Counted from the first letter of the stretch, positions 43,442-52,756 are shown. The stretch is DNA of 64,000 bases from Actinomycetospora straminea (GCF_028737255.1 NZ_JAQZAN010000001.1:186001-250000), one strand, 5' to 3'. Made by a program: numbers and translations. Notes: generated from the sequence alone by a model not told the origin.

Positions 43442-44245
43442 TCAGGGATTCGAGGCTGCCCGCCGCAGATCGCGCCACGCCGATCGGGAGCGGCGTCTGA
43501 TCATCGGGATCACACCCGCCCGTTGGTGGACCGCATCGGACCGCAGGCCCCGCTCCCGGAGGGCCGTCCGGCAGGCGGCGTGATCGTACGGCAGCGCCAG
43601 AGGAAGGACCTCGCGGCGATCCGAGTCGTAGAGCATGCACCGGGCCCTCGGCGTCGACTCCCGGTCCCGCGACTGCCCCACCGCGCCCGGGTTCAGGAGG
43701 ACGGGACCCCCATCCGGGAGCCGCAGGGTCCGCCCGGCCGCCAAGGACGAAAGCTCTCCTGTCGCACTACACACCATCTGCTGATGGGTGTGCCCCAGCA
43801 CGAGCACCTCGGTCCCCGGCTTCTCGTCGGCTACCCGCCGCAGCTGCTCCTTCGCTTGGCCCGCGCTCCGTACATAAGGCAGAGGTCCCTCGAGGGACGC
43901 GTGGGTCATGAACAGATCGCCCAGGGTCACCTCGACGGGTAGCCGCCCGAGGTGGGTGCGGGCGTCGGCCCGGATTTCCGCACGGGTCCACCGCGTGCTC
44001 TCGCGGGCCATGCGGCCGCACCGCTCCTCGGTGAGCACGTCGAGAGCCATCAGCTCGTGGTTTCCCGTCACCGTGACTGCCTCGAGCTCAGCGACGATCT
44101 CGACGCACTCATTCGGGTGCGGGCCCCAGCCGACGATGTCGCCCACGCACAGCCATTGATCGACGCCCTCGGCGCGAAGGGCATCGATCGCCGAACGCAG
44201 AGCGAAGCGGTTGGCGTGGATGTCGGAGAGGATCCCGTAGCGCAC
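43442..44245 (-). CDS. Metallophosphoesterase (YfcE/MJ0936-like)
   Basis: 267 aa. Calcineurin-like motifs are complete: LSDIHANRFA at 6-15, CVGDIVGWGPHPNECV (near 33-48), VTGNHELM near 59, THASLEGPLPY, and VLGHTHQQM near 147. The fold binds two metals and cleaves phosphoesters. A C-terminal 60-residue Arg-rich extension has no motif. The GTG start comes 3 bases after the ATP-grasp stop, so the pair is one transcription unit. The link with an ATP-grasp ligase suggests small-molecule phosphate chemistry, which is inference. Confidence 0.88.
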   Translation of the reverse strand: MRYGILSDIHANRFALRSAIDALRAEGVDQWLCVGDIVGWGPHPNECVEIVAELEAVTVTGNHELMALDVLTEERCGRMARESTRWTRAEIRADARTHLGRLPVEVTLGDLFMTHASLEGPLPYVRSAGQAKEQLRRVADEKPGTEVLVLGHTHQQMVCSATGELSSLAAGRTLRLPDGGPVLLNPGAVGQSRDRESTPRARCMLYDSDRREVLPLALPYDHAACRTALRERGLRSDAVHQRAGVIPMIRRRSRSAWRDLRRAASNP

Positions 44246-44248
44246 GAG

Positions 44249-45499
44249 TCAGCCCTCGGTCGCGGGCGAAGCCCCGACCGGTGTCTTCGTTCGGGTCCGG
44301 GGGTGCGTCCGGACGAGGCCTGTCCGTCGGCGGGAAGCGTCCCGCATCCAGGTCAACGCGACGACGAAGAGGGGGAGCGGATCGCGTCGTGACCAGAACG
44401 CCGTGGCCTCGCTCCGGTAGGCCCATCGAAGCCAGTCCCCCGGCGGCACCCCCTCCCGCCGAAAGGCGACGAGGTCCTTGGGGTGCCACCAGGTCGCGGG
44501 GCTCGGGTGCGCGGCGACCGGTGGACGCTCCTGGCCGGTCAGGTCCGCGTACACGAGAGCGGGGAGGTTCACGCCCGCGCAGGCCCCGGCGTGGTGCCAC
44601 AGGTTGAACCGGGCGTTGATCTCGAGGAGGAACAGACGCCCGTCGGGTGCTCGCTTGAAATCGAGCTTGGCGACGCCACGCAGGTCGAGGCGCCGGACGA
44701 CGTCGAGGCCAGCGTGGGCGACGTCCGGTTCGTCGGTGATCTGCAGTGCGGAGGTGTGCCCGAACGGGCGGGGCGTCGTGCGCAGTTTCCGACCGGTGAA
44801 CTCGCCCGCCACGTGACCGGTCTCGTCGACATAGACGTGGTAGCTCTCGAGCCTGCTCTCAGCGCCCCCGATGTACTGCTGGGCGATGCTCGAGGCCCCG
44901 AGCCTGCGCAGACGAGGCCACAGCGACAGCAGTTGGTGCGCCGACTCCACGTGGAACGCCTTCGAGTTGGTCGGGTCCACCGCCACCCACGCCAGGTCAC
45001 GCTTGCGGGGTTTCACCACGACGGGGAACTCGAGAGCGTCGAGGTCCTCGAGTGCGAGATCCTCCTCGGGGTCGAGGACGCGACTCTTCGGGACCGGCAG
45101 CTCGTACCGGTCTGCCAGCGTCACGAATCGGGACTTGTCGACGAGGGCCTCGACCAGTTCCGGGCGCGGGACCACGAACTCGAATGCGCTCGACAGTTGC
45201 TCACGGTAGCGGGAGACGAAGAGCAGCGGCTCTTCCGAACAATAGATCAACACCGGGCGTTCGGGCTGCTCGAGACCCCAGCGCACGAAGCGCTCGGCCA
45301 GCGCACCGTCGTGCTCGTCCATCGGTCGCGTCCAGTCCCACTCGAAGACCCGCCGCGCCCAGCGCGAGAAGCCGGTGGCGTCCGTGCGCCTACCGACCAC
45401 ACCGCACGGGATGCCGGCGGACGCCAATGGACGGACCAGTTCGGTCCCGGGTTGTCCCATGATCAACGCGAGGGTCCCGGACGATCGATCGACGGCCAC
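44249..45499 (-). CDS. ATP-grasp carboxylate-amine ligase-like protein
   Basis: 416 aa. The GTG at 45,499 has GGGGGAG about 6 bases upstream; the frame is open further. GTLALIMGQPGTELVRPLASAG begins the pre-ATP-grasp domain (shown in part). The core has FPVVVKPRKRD near 165, SIAQQYIGG near 206, and the metal block VAKLDFKRAPDGRLFLLEIN (in part) ending EINARFN. It resembles the ATP-grasp at 24,576-25,826 in layout and in the late TYADLTGQ/LHLDLTGR block, so both probably belong to one family. It may activate a carboxylate as acyl-phosphate for amide bond formation. The partner metallophosphoesterase follows. Confidence 0.86.
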   Translation of the reverse strand: MAVDRSSGTLALIMGQPGTELVRPLASAGIPCGVVGRRTDATGFSRWARRVFEWDWTRPMDEHDGALAERFVRWGLEQPERPVLIYCSEEPLLFVSRYREQLSSAFEFVVPRPELVEALVDKSRFVTLADRYELPVPKSRVLDPEEDLALEDLDALEFPVVVKPRKRDLAWVAVDPTNSKAFHVESAHQLLSLWPRLRRLGASSIAQQYIGGAESRLESYHVYVDETGHVAGEFTGRKLRTTPRPFGHTSALQITDEPDVAHAGLDVVRRLDLRGVAKLDFKRAPDGRLFLLEINARFNLWHHAGACAGVNLPALVYADLTGQERPPVAAHPSPATWWHPKDLVAFRREGVPPGDWLRWAYRSEATAFWSRRDPLPLFVVALTWMRDASRRRTGLVRTHPRTRTKTPVGASPATEG

Positions 45500-45946
45500 G
45501 ACCGCTCCCCCTCGACTCGCCCTGGTTGGTCCTGGAATGTGCACCCGGTGGTGGCGTCCTTGGTGACGGTCCGCAAGCGTAGGCCATCGCCCGGAAGACG
45601 CAAGAACTCTGTTGGTGCGCCATGATCTCGTCACGCACACTGCCCGCAGACATCAATGGTCACCTCTGGTAGCCGTTGTCACGGGTCGCACTCGGTCCAT
45701 GACGGTGTGCCGACACTGTCGGCATCTCGGGTCAATCCGGAATGGCAACTGGGTGCGAGTATCAACTCTTTCGGAGCAATGGTTTCCGGCGAACTGTCAT
45801 CCGGGTTCGGACGTGTGGTCACGAACGGCACTTGACGTCACCCGAAAGCGTGTTCAAGCTATGACGTCGTCGCGTGATGTGACTGCCGGAGTCGCCGGCT
45901 GCAGCCCGCGCGCGATTCCTCGGCGTGCTCAGGCGAGGGGGGAACC
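45500..45946. other. Divergent intergenic region, module B promoter
   Basis: About 447 bases between divergent start codons, clearly less GC-rich than the genes. No ORF is supported. It should hold promoters for the ATP-grasp/phosphoesterase unit and for the long module B operon. It contains a small hairpin at 45,708-45,724. Confidence 0.6.
45708..45724. promoter_or_regulatory. Short inverted repeat in the module B control region
   Basis: TGCCGAC-ACT-GTCGGCA has perfect 7-base arms with a 3-base spacer, about 220 bases before the dehydrogenase start. It could be an operator. Confidence 0.4.
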
Positions 45947-46999
45947 GTGTTTGATCAGAAGAAGATCGCTGTCGTGGGTTACGGCTACTGGGGTGCCAAG
46001 CACGCACGAGTGCTCAGCTCGCTTCCCGGAGTCGCGCTGACGGTCATCGATGCCGACGAGACGTGCCTGGCCGAGGCCGAGAAGCAGTTCCCGGCAGCGC
46101 GGCTGGTGTCACGTCTCGACGCCGCGCTCGACGACCTCGACGGCGTGGTGGTGGCCACGCCCCCGGGCAGCCACGCCACGCTGGCGTCGCAAGCCCTCGC
46201 GGCCGGGATGCACACGCTCGTCGAGAAGCCGCTGACGACGTCGGTCGCCGATGCCGAATCCTTGATCGGGATCGCTCGGGAGAACAACGCCCTGCTGATG
46301 GTCGGGCACACGTTCGAGTACAACGCCGCGGTACGCAAGCTTCGAGAGATCGTTCGCTCCGGAGATCTCGGGAGGATTCTCTACATCCACAGTTCCCGTC
46401 TCGGGCTCGGCCGCTACCAGAAGGACTGCGACGTCGTGTGGGACCTTGCCCCGCACGACATCTCCATCATCTCGTACCTGCTCGACGAGATGCCGACCTC
46501 CGTCTCGGCGTGGGCCGACCGGAACGTGGGTCCACGTCATGCCGACGTCGCCTACGTCCGACTCGACTTCAGCGAGGCCGACACCCACGCCATCGTCCAC
46601 GTGAGCTGGCTGGATCCCTGCAAGGTGCGGCGAGTGACCGTCGTCGGCGACCAGAAGATGGCGGTCTACGACGACCTCTCGGACAACGAGCGGATCCGCG
46701 TCTACGACATCGGTGTCGACATCGCGTTGATGGATGACTACACCTCGTCTCCCTCGATGCCGGTGTCGTACCGCACGGGGGACATCGTGTCCCCGTACCT
46801 CGCCTTCGAAGAACCCCTCAAGGTGCAGGACTCGCACTTCCTCGATTGCATTCGTGGCGTCGCGCGCCCGGAGAGTCCGGGCGAACGGGGCCTCGAGGTC
46901 GTCCGGGTCCTCAAGGCGGTCGACAGTGCTCATTCCGTCACCGGTCGGGTCTCGGTGGCGTCTCCGCTCCGCCTCGTCCCCGAGCAGGTTGCGCAGTGA
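45947..46999 (+). CDS. Gfo/Idh/MocA-family sugar dehydrogenase
   Basis: 350 aa. The Rossmann motif VVGYGYWGAKHARVL is at about 9-23, and EKPLTTSVADAE near 93-104 holds the conserved Lys of EKP. VWDLAPHDISIISYLL near 163-178 has the catalytic Asp/His region. The sequence fits NAD-dependent dehydrogenases that make 3-keto sugars (WlbA/WbpB-like). GTG start with GAGGGGGG upstream. It is coupled by GTGA overlap to the DegT aminotransferase, the usual partner, so the two probably make a 3-amino-sugar or amino-uronate nucleotide donor. It is the first gene of module B. Confidence 0.9.
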   Translation: MFDQKKIAVVGYGYWGAKHARVLSSLPGVALTVIDADETCLAEAEKQFPAARLVSRLDAALDDLDGVVVATPPGSHATLASQALAAGMHTLVEKPLTTSVADAESLIGIARENNALLMVGHTFEYNAAVRKLREIVRSGDLGRILYIHSSRLGLGRYQKDCDVVWDLAPHDISIISYLLDEMPTSVSAWADRNVGPRHADVAYVRLDFSEADTHAIVHVSWLDPCKVRRVTVVGDQKMAVYDDLSDNERIRVYDIGVDIALMDDYTSSPSMPVSYRTGDIVSPYLAFEEPLKVQDSHFLDCIRGVARPESPGERGLEVVRVLKAVDSAHSVTGRVSVASPLRLVPEQVAQ

Positions 47000-48093
47000 C
47001 CGGTTCGGTCCCCTTCCTCGACCTACCCGCGGTCACGGACCTCCTGCGTCGTGAGCTCGACCTCACCTGGAAGTCGGTGCTGGAGCACGGGATCTTCGTC
47101 GGCGGCCCCGAAGTGACGCGGTTCGAGACCGAGTTCGCCCAGTACTGCGACGTCGCACGATGCGTCGGCGTCGGGAACGGCACGGACGCGCTCGAGCTGA
47201 TCCTTGCCGGGCTCGACATCGGCGCCGGCGACGAGGTCATCGTCCCGGCGAACACCTTCATCGCCAGCGTCGAGGCGGTCCGCGCCCGGGGCGCGCGGCC
47301 GCGTTTCGTCGACGTGCTGCCGACCACGCTGCTCATCGACCCCGACGCCGTCCTCGCGGCGATCGGTCCTCGCACGGCCGCGGTGCTGGCCGTCCACCTC
47401 TACGGGCAGATGGCCGACATGTCGCGGCTGCTGGCCCTGGCCGACCACCACGGGCTCGCTCTCGTCGAGGACGCCGCGCAGGCCCACGGCGCGCGCTTTG
47501 CCGGAGCCAAGCCGGGATCGGGCACGGCCGCGGCCTTCAGCTTTTACCCCGGGAAGAACCTCGGCGCGCTGGGCGACGGCGGCGCGGTGGTCACGAGGGA
47601 CCCCGGGCTCGCCGACCGGATTCGCCGGCTCGCCAATCACGGCCGGTCGGCGACCGACCGCCACGTCCACACCGAGGCGGGCCGCAACAGCCGGCTCGAC
47701 TCGCTGCAGGCGGGCTTGCTGTCCGCCAAGCTCGTCCGGCTGGACCGGGACAACGAACGCCGCGCGGCGGCGATGCACCGCTACCGCGCCGGCTTGCCGT
47801 CGACCGCCGTCCCCGTCGACGTCGACCCTCGCGCTCACCATGTGCACCACCTCGCGGTGGTCCGCGTGCCCGACCGCGATCGGGTCGTCCGGGAGCTCGA
47901 CCGCGCCGAGATCGGTTGGGGCGTCCACTACCCCGTTCCATGCCACCGCCAGCCGCCGTTCGCCGACCCCGAGGCCGACGTACCGGTCGTCGAGCGCGCA
48001 GCGTCGGAGATCCTTTCTCTGCCGATGTCGCCCACGTTGACCGATGACGACGTCGACCTGGTGTGCGACGTCGTGAAGAGAGCGCAGCGATGA
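46996..48093 (+). CDS. DegT/DnrJ/EryC1-family PLP aminotransferase
   Basis: 365 aa sugar aminotransferase. GVGNGTDALELIL near 56-68 and VIVPANTFIASVEAV near 80-94 are standard. Asp in LVEDAAQAHGA near 155-165 and the PLP Lys in FYPGKNLGALGDGGA near 180-194 are present. NSRLDSLQAGLL follows. It converts a 3-keto (or 4-keto) nucleotide sugar to the amino sugar. Partnered with the upstream Gfo/Idh enzyme it resembles the WlbA/WlbC or WbpB/WbpE pairs. An acetyltransferase of the left-handed beta-helix type, often third in such sets, is not in the window. Confidence 0.92.
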   Translation: MTGSVPFLDLPAVTDLLRRELDLTWKSVLEHGIFVGGPEVTRFETEFAQYCDVARCVGVGNGTDALELILAGLDIGAGDEVIVPANTFIASVEAVRARGARPRFVDVLPTTLLIDPDAVLAAIGPRTAAVLAVHLYGQMADMSRLLALADHHGLALVEDAAQAHGARFAGAKPGSGTAAAFSFYPGKNLGALGDGGAVVTRDPGLADRIRRLANHGRSATDRHVHTEAGRNSRLDSLQAGLLSAKLVRLDRDNERRAAAMHRYRAGLPSTAVPVDVDPRAHHVHHLAVVRVPDRDRVVRELDRAEIGWGVHYPVPCHRQPPFADPEADVPVVERAASEILSLPMSPTLTDDDVDLVCDVVKRAQR

Positions 48094-49109
48094 ACCGGAA
48101 GAAGTCGAGCAACGGAGTCGCGGGTCCCACCGCCGCGATCTCGACCCGGTCCGAGCCCACCACCTCGCCGCCGCACGCGGCCGCATCCGCCCGCGCACCG
48201 GCCGGGGCGAGTCCGACGACCGCGATGTCGAGCTCGGTGGAGGCCGAGCCGACCACCGAGCAGGAGGCGCGTTCGGCGCCACCGTCCACGCCGCGGCCGG
48301 ACCCGTCCCTCGACGCGGAGCGGCCGGACGACGAGGGCAGGGAACGACCCCGCGGGCACTGGTTCGACACGATCGCTGCGTGGCCGCACCGACGCCTCAT
48401 CGCCGCCGCGGTCGTCGCCGTCGTCGTCGGCGGGCTCCTCGGGTACTGCGGCGCCCTGCTGTGGCCGAAGCAGTACGCAGCCCGGGCGGACCTCCTCTTC
48501 GCCATCACCCGGGAGCAGCCGACCGAGTTCCTCCGCGAGGACCGCACCCTCACCACCCAGGTCGTGCTGATGACCAGCCGGACCGTCCTCGCGCCGGTCG
48601 CCGCGCGCAACGGGCTGGAGGTGGACGAGCTCTCGGACGACGTGACGGCTCAGGTCGTTCCCGGTAGCGAGGTCCTCGAGGTGGAGGTCCGCGACCGGTC
48701 GCCGGACCGGGCCCTGTCGTTGACCCAGCAGATCGTGGCGAGCTACACCGCTGTCGCGGACGTCCAGCCCGCGAATCCGGTCCGGGACTACCTCGAGGCC
48801 GAGCTGGCCGGTGTACGGGACCGGCTGGCGGTGGCCAGGGGGGCGAGCCCGACCTCGCCACTCGCGAGCGAGGTCCCCAGCCTGGCCGAGCGCGAGCGGG
48901 GGCTGACCACTCAGCTCGACAGCATCGCCATCCAGCAGCTCACCACGCCTCGGCCCCAGGTCGTCGTCCCGCCCTACGTCCAGGGGGACGCCATCGGGCC
49001 CAGCTCGTCGGTGGGAGCCGTCGCCGGGGGGCTCGTGGCACTGGTGGGAGTCGCCGCCCTGCTCCTCATCACGACGACGAGGCGGCGCGCTCGCGGCGTC
49101 GACCCGTGA
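48090..49109 (+). CDS. Wzz-like chain-length protein (module B)
   Basis: 339 aa. A long cytoplasmic, Ser/Pro/Ala-rich N-terminus of about 95 residues is followed by TM1 (about 101-122). A loop begins with WPKQYAARADLLFAIT, typical of Wzz/BY-kinase adaptors, and TM2 is near 308-328 (GAVAGGLVALVGVAALLLI, in part). There is no kinase Walker motif. ATGA overlap upstream and GTGA overlap downstream place it firmly in the module B operon. It probably controls polymer length with the neighbouring polymerase. Confidence 0.85.
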   Translation: MNRKKSSNGVAGPTAAISTRSEPTTSPPHAAASARAPAGASPTTAMSSSVEAEPTTEQEARSAPPSTPRPDPSLDAERPDDEGRERPRGHWFDTIAAWPHRRLIAAAVVAVVVGGLLGYCGALLWPKQYAARADLLFAITREQPTEFLREDRTLTTQVVLMTSRTVLAPVAARNGLEVDELSDDVTAQVVPGSEVLEVEVRDRSPDRALSLTQQIVASYTAVADVQPANPVRDYLEAELAGVRDRLAVARGASPTSPLASEVPSLAERERGLTTQLDSIAIQQLTTPRPQVVVPPYVQGDAIGPSSSVGAVAGGLVALVGVAALLLITTTRRRARGVDP

Positions 49110-50710
49110 CCGACATCGTCGCCGCGACCGGGCGACCGTCCGGAGCCCTCCGCAACTCGGTCGTCGTCGGCCTGAGCACGACCGTCAGGACCGGCTCGGG
49201 GCTGGTGCGCATCGTCGTGGCGGGCGCGGTGCTGGGGCCGACGTTCTTCGCCAACTTCTTCCAGGCCACCAACGTCATCCCGAACATCGTCTACGAGGTC
49301 CTCGCCGGCCCCGTCCTCGCGCTGGTGGTGGTCCCCGCCGTCGTGCGCGCCTTCGAGAGCGTCGGGCCCGAGCGCGCGCGAGAACTGGTGCGGGCCCTGA
49401 GCGGCTTCCTCCTGATGGCCTCGGGCATCGCTGCCGCGTTGCTCGTCGCGCTCTCACCGTGGATCGCGGACCTGCTCACCCGGGGTGTTCCCGAGGGCGC
49501 CGTGCGCGAGCGCGCTGCCCACCTGACGATGTTGCTCGTCCTGTTCGTCGCGCCGCAGATCGTGCTCTACACGATCGCCTTCCTCGGAGCGGCCGCTCAG
49601 CAGGCGCGGAGCAGGTTCGCACTCTCGACCCTGGCACCGACCGTCGAGAACGTCGGTCTCACCGCGACCCTCGTGACCGCAGCCGTGGTCTACGGGCGAG
49701 GCCTCGAGGTCGATGCCGTCCCGGTCGGCATGGTGGTGCTGCTCGGGGTGGGTAGCACGTTGTCGGTGGCTCTCCACGCCGCGGTACAGGTGGTCGGGGC
49801 AGCCCGGGTCGGGCTCCTGACGCTGCCGTCGCTGCAGTGGACCCACGATCCGGAGGCGCGCGCGCTGGTCCGCTACCTGGTGCGGTCCGTGCGCGTCGCT
49901 GCCTTCCCGGCCATCGGCGTCCTCGGCCTGCTCGCCCTGGCGGTCACCGTCCCAGGCGGCGTGCTGGTCCTCCAGATGGCGATCTATGTCTACAACTTCC
50001 CGGTGTCCGTAGGCGCCCGAGCGGTCTCGATCGCCGTACTGCCGGGACTGTCGGACGCAGCGCGCCGGCTCGACCGGGCGGCGTTCGCGGCGTCCACACG
50101 TCAGGCCATCGTCTACGGTCTGGTGGCCGGCTTCGCTGCCCTGTCGCTCCTCGTCGGACTCGGCGATCCCGTGGCCTTCCTGCTGGCACAGGGGGAGCTA
50201 CGGGGCACCGACCTCGTCGGTGTCCTGGCGCTGTGTGTGGCGATCGTCGGGGTGGCCCAGCTCGTCGGTGGTCTGCACGAGGTGGCCCGCCAGGCGCTGT
50301 TCGCCCGCAGCGACCTCGACGGTCCACGCCGGGCCAGCGCCGCCGCACTCGTAGCGACCGCCGTGACGGGGCTGATCGCGATCGCGATGCCCTCACCGGA
50401 GAGCCGTATGGCCGTACTGTGCCTCGCGCTGCTGGCTCGGGACCTGACCGGCGCCGCGATGCTCGTCCGACGCCTGGGCCGGGCCGTACGACCCGAGACG
50501 ATCCTCGATCGCCGCCGCCTCGCCGCCGCCGCGCTCGCGGTGACGCCGGCGCTCCCGATCGGCCTGCTGGGTACCGCCGTCATCGAGACCGTCGCCCCGG
50601 GGCGGATCTTCACAGCGTTGCTGCTCGCGGGGTTCGGTGCGCTCGTCCTCGTCGCGTACGGGGGCACCTTTCTCCTCGCCGGTCGCGCGCGGGTGCGGTG
50701 GACGCGATGA
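49106..50710 (+). CDS. MurJ/MviN-like flippase (module B)
   Basis: 534 aa, about 14 membrane helices. GAVLGPTFFANFFQATNVIPNIVYEVL (in part) near 31-57 and AIVLPGLSDAARRL-type loop (SIAVLPGLSDAARRLDRAAF, in part) near 310 match MurJ-family proteins. It overlaps the Wzz-like gene by GTGA and the ligase gene by ATGA. It should flip the lipid-linked repeat unit for this module. It is only distantly similar to the flippase at 22,959, so the two modules were not simply duplicated. Confidence 0.87.
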   Translation: MTDIVAATGRPSGALRNSVVVGLSTTVRTGSGLVRIVVAGAVLGPTFFANFFQATNVIPNIVYEVLAGPVLALVVVPAVVRAFESVGPERARELVRALSGFLLMASGIAAALLVALSPWIADLLTRGVPEGAVRERAAHLTMLLVLFVAPQIVLYTIAFLGAAAQQARSRFALSTLAPTVENVGLTATLVTAAVVYGRGLEVDAVPVGMVVLLGVGSTLSVALHAAVQVVGAARVGLLTLPSLQWTHDPEARALVRYLVRSVRVAAFPAIGVLGLLALAVTVPGGVLVLQMAIYVYNFPVSVGARAVSIAVLPGLSDAARRLDRAAFAASTRQAIVYGLVAGFAALSLLVGLGDPVAFLLAQGELRGTDLVGVLALCVAIVGVAQLVGGLHEVARQALFARSDLDGPRRASAAALVATAVTGLIAIAMPSPESRMAVLCLALLARDLTGAAMLVRRLGRAVRPETILDRRRLAAAALAVTPALPIGLLGTAVIETVAPGRIFTALLLAGFGALVLVAYGGTFLLAGRARVRWTR

Positions 50711-52356
50711 CGAGGGGCTCGAAGAGGGAGGGGCGGATCTGGCTCGGCGTGTCGGTCCTGGGGTGTGCCATCACCTTCGCGGCCGGCGCGCTGGCGGTCG
50801 GGAGCGTCTTCCGGGCCATGATCGTGATCGGGGGGACGATCGCTCTCGGGGTGATCGCGCTGACGGCGTGGCGGCCTGTGTGGGGGGTCTACCTCTACCT
50901 CGCGACCCTGCCCTTCCTCGCCGGCATCGACCGCGGCTATCTCCTCCCGCTCGTCCGGGGGAACGAAGGCATCCTGGTCCTCGTCCTGCTCGGGACGGGC
51001 CTGGGCGGCTACCTACGGTTGCTGACCGGTGAACGCCCTCGCTGGTCTTCTCATCCGTTGCACGCCCCGTTGTACGGCTTTCTCCTCGCCTCCACGATCT
51101 GGCCCCTGGCATGGATGGCCCTGCGCGGCACCCTTCCCGGGGGTGGGGATGTCTCCGCCGTACTGCCGGTGGCCAAACTGGTCGCCCTCTTCGTCCTCGT
51201 CCGACTCGCGGTCACCACCCCCGACCAGGTCATGCGGTGCCTCCGCGTGGTGGTGTGGGGCGCGGCCGCCCTCGGTGTAATCGCTCTGGGACAGACCCTG
51301 AAGGTCGGCCCGGTGCTCTCGGTGCTGGCGACCTACTGGTCGAGCGGCATCACGGGCGCGGAGCGCGGGACCGCGACCCTCGCGTCCTCCATCGCCACCG
51401 GTGACTACGTCGTGGTCGGCCTGCTCGTGCTGCTCTTCGGAGCGGTCCGCGGGCTGTTCCGTCGCAGGGAGACCGTCGCGCTCGCCGTACCGCTGGTGCT
51501 CGGCGTCCTGGCCGCGGGCCAGTTCTCGACCTGGCTCGCTGTCGCGCTCGGGCTCGTCCTGGGCGCGTGGAGGTCCACGGTGTTGCGCGCCTGGTTGATC
51601 CGGGCTCTCCCTCTCGTGTGCGTGGCCGGCCTCGTCGTCGGTTCGCCCGCGATGGCCGCCCGTTTCCAGGAGATCGGCGGCGACGGTCCGGCCGGCGGGT
51701 CTGCCATGCCGGCCAGCTGGGTCGTGCGGATCGACAACCTGGCCACCTTCTACCTGCCGCGGCTCGACGGACTCGGCTTCGTCTTCGGCGTCGAGCCGAG
51801 CTCAGTCCTGGTTCCGCCGGAGACGTGGCGCGACGTCATCTACCTCGAGAGCGGCTATCTCCAGCTCCTGTGGGTCGGTGGGCTACCGCTCCTCGTGACG
51901 TTCGCCTGGCTCACGATCGCCGTTCTCCGTTCGGCTCGCGTGGCCGAGGACGACCCGGGACCGCGGGGTGCCGCCGCGTCCGCCCTCTGGATCGCCTGGG
52001 TCCTGATCCTCGTCCTCACCATCCTCGACGCGCACCTCACGCTGCGCGGTATGGGGGACCTCGTCTTCACGTTGTGCGCACTGGTCGTGGGGGAAGCAGA
52101 TGAAGCAGCTCGAACTCGGGAACCACGAACCGTCCCGGTGGGAGGGGATGGCAGGTCGAACCGTCGATGTCCTCCTGGCCTCGACGGCCCTGGTCCTCCT
52201 GGCGGTACCACTCCTCCTGATCGTCGTCCTGATCAGGTTGACCAGCCCGGGCCCGGCCGTGTTCCGGCAGCGACGGGTGGGGAGGGATCGGCGCCCTTTC
52301 ACGATGTACAAGTTCCGGACCATGCGGGTGGGGGCCGACGACAGGGCTCAACGTGA
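50707..52356 (+). CDS. O-antigen ligase/Wzy-like polymerase (module B), with long 3' overlap
   Basis: 549 codons are open. The conserved part is a polytopic membrane protein (about 11-12 helices) ending near residue 463 (LVFTLCALVVGEA). The periplasmic loop with YLESGYLQLLWVGGLPLLV near 380 resembles the O-antigen ligase family. After about residue 465 the frame runs another 85 codons inside the next gene without a stop; this tail is Pro/Gly/Arg-rich and reads like an antiphase shadow. Either the protein really carries the tail, or a stop has been lost. ATG overlaps the flippase stop. Confidence 0.82.
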   Translation: MTRGSKREGRIWLGVSVLGCAITFAAGALAVGSVFRAMIVIGGTIALGVIALTAWRPVWGVYLYLATLPFLAGIDRGYLLPLVRGNEGILVLVLLGTGLGGYLRLLTGERPRWSSHPLHAPLYGFLLASTIWPLAWMALRGTLPGGGDVSAVLPVAKLVALFVLVRLAVTTPDQVMRCLRVVVWGAAALGVIALGQTLKVGPVLSVLATYWSSGITGAERGTATLASSIATGDYVVVGLLVLLFGAVRGLFRRRETVALAVPLVLGVLAAGQFSTWLAVALGLVLGAWRSTVLRAWLIRALPLVCVAGLVVGSPAMAARFQEIGGDGPAGGSAMPASWVVRIDNLATFYLPRLDGLGFVFGVEPSSVLVPPETWRDVIYLESGYLQLLWVGGLPLLVTFAWLTIAVLRSARVAEDDPGPRGAAASALWIAWVLILVLTILDAHLTLRGMGDLVFTLCALVVGEADEAARTREPRTVPVGGDGRSNRRCPPGLDGPGPPGGTTPPDRRPDQVDQPGPGRVPAATGGEGSAPFHDVQVPDHAGGGRRQGST

Positions 52357-52756
52357 CCTGGTCGCTCGAGAGCTCGCGGGCGAGAACACGCTCGTCAACG
52401 GCACGTGCAAGATCAGTGGTGACCCTCGGGTGACGCGTGTCGGCGAGCTCCTCCGTCGGACGAGTCTCGACGAGCTCCCACAGCTGGTGAACGTCCTCCG
52501 CGGCGACATGGCGCTGGTCGGACCGCGACCATGCCTGGTCTGGGAGGCGGAGATGTTCCCGCCGGCCTGTGCCCCCCGCTTCACGGTCCGCCCCGGCCTG
52601 ACCGGCCTGTGGCAGGTCAGCGGCCGGAGCACGATCGGCACGGCCGAGATGTTGGCGCTCGACGTCGTCTATGTCCGGGCTCGCGGCCTCCGGACCGACG
52701 TGCGCATCCTCATCCGCACCGTTCCCTCGATGCTGACCCGGGACGGGGCTCGATGA
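52100..52756 (+). CDS. Short polyisoprenyl-phosphate sugar transferase (bacterial sugar transferase domain only)
   Basis: 218 aa. One membrane segment (about 22-46) leads to the PGT core: FRQRRVGRDRRPFTMYKFRT (in part), [20 protein letters not shown] (in part) with the catalytic Asp-Glu, LVGPRPC, and PGLTGLWQVSGRS. This is the mono-domain form that primes polymer synthesis on undecaprenyl phosphate. The ATG has GGGGGAAGC close upstream. It overlaps the open polymerase frame by 257 bases. It is unlike the long transferases of module A, so module B has its own primer. Confidence 0.92.
   Translation: MKQLELGNHEPSRWEGMAGRTVDVLLASTALVLLAVPLLLIVVLIRLTSPGPAVFRQRRVGRDRRPFTMYKFRTMRVGADDRAQRDLVARELAGENTLVNGTCKISGDPRVTRVGELLRRTSLDELPQLVNVLRGDMALVGPRPCLVWEAEMFPPACAPRFTVRPGLTGLWQVSGRSTIGTAEMLALDVVYVRARGLRTDVRILIRTVPSMLTRDGAR

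Noticed and set aside
45834-45875. TTGACG and TATGAC as a -35/-10 promoter for module B
   Set aside because: Spacing is too long (about 22 bases) for a standard promoter, so I do not annotate it.
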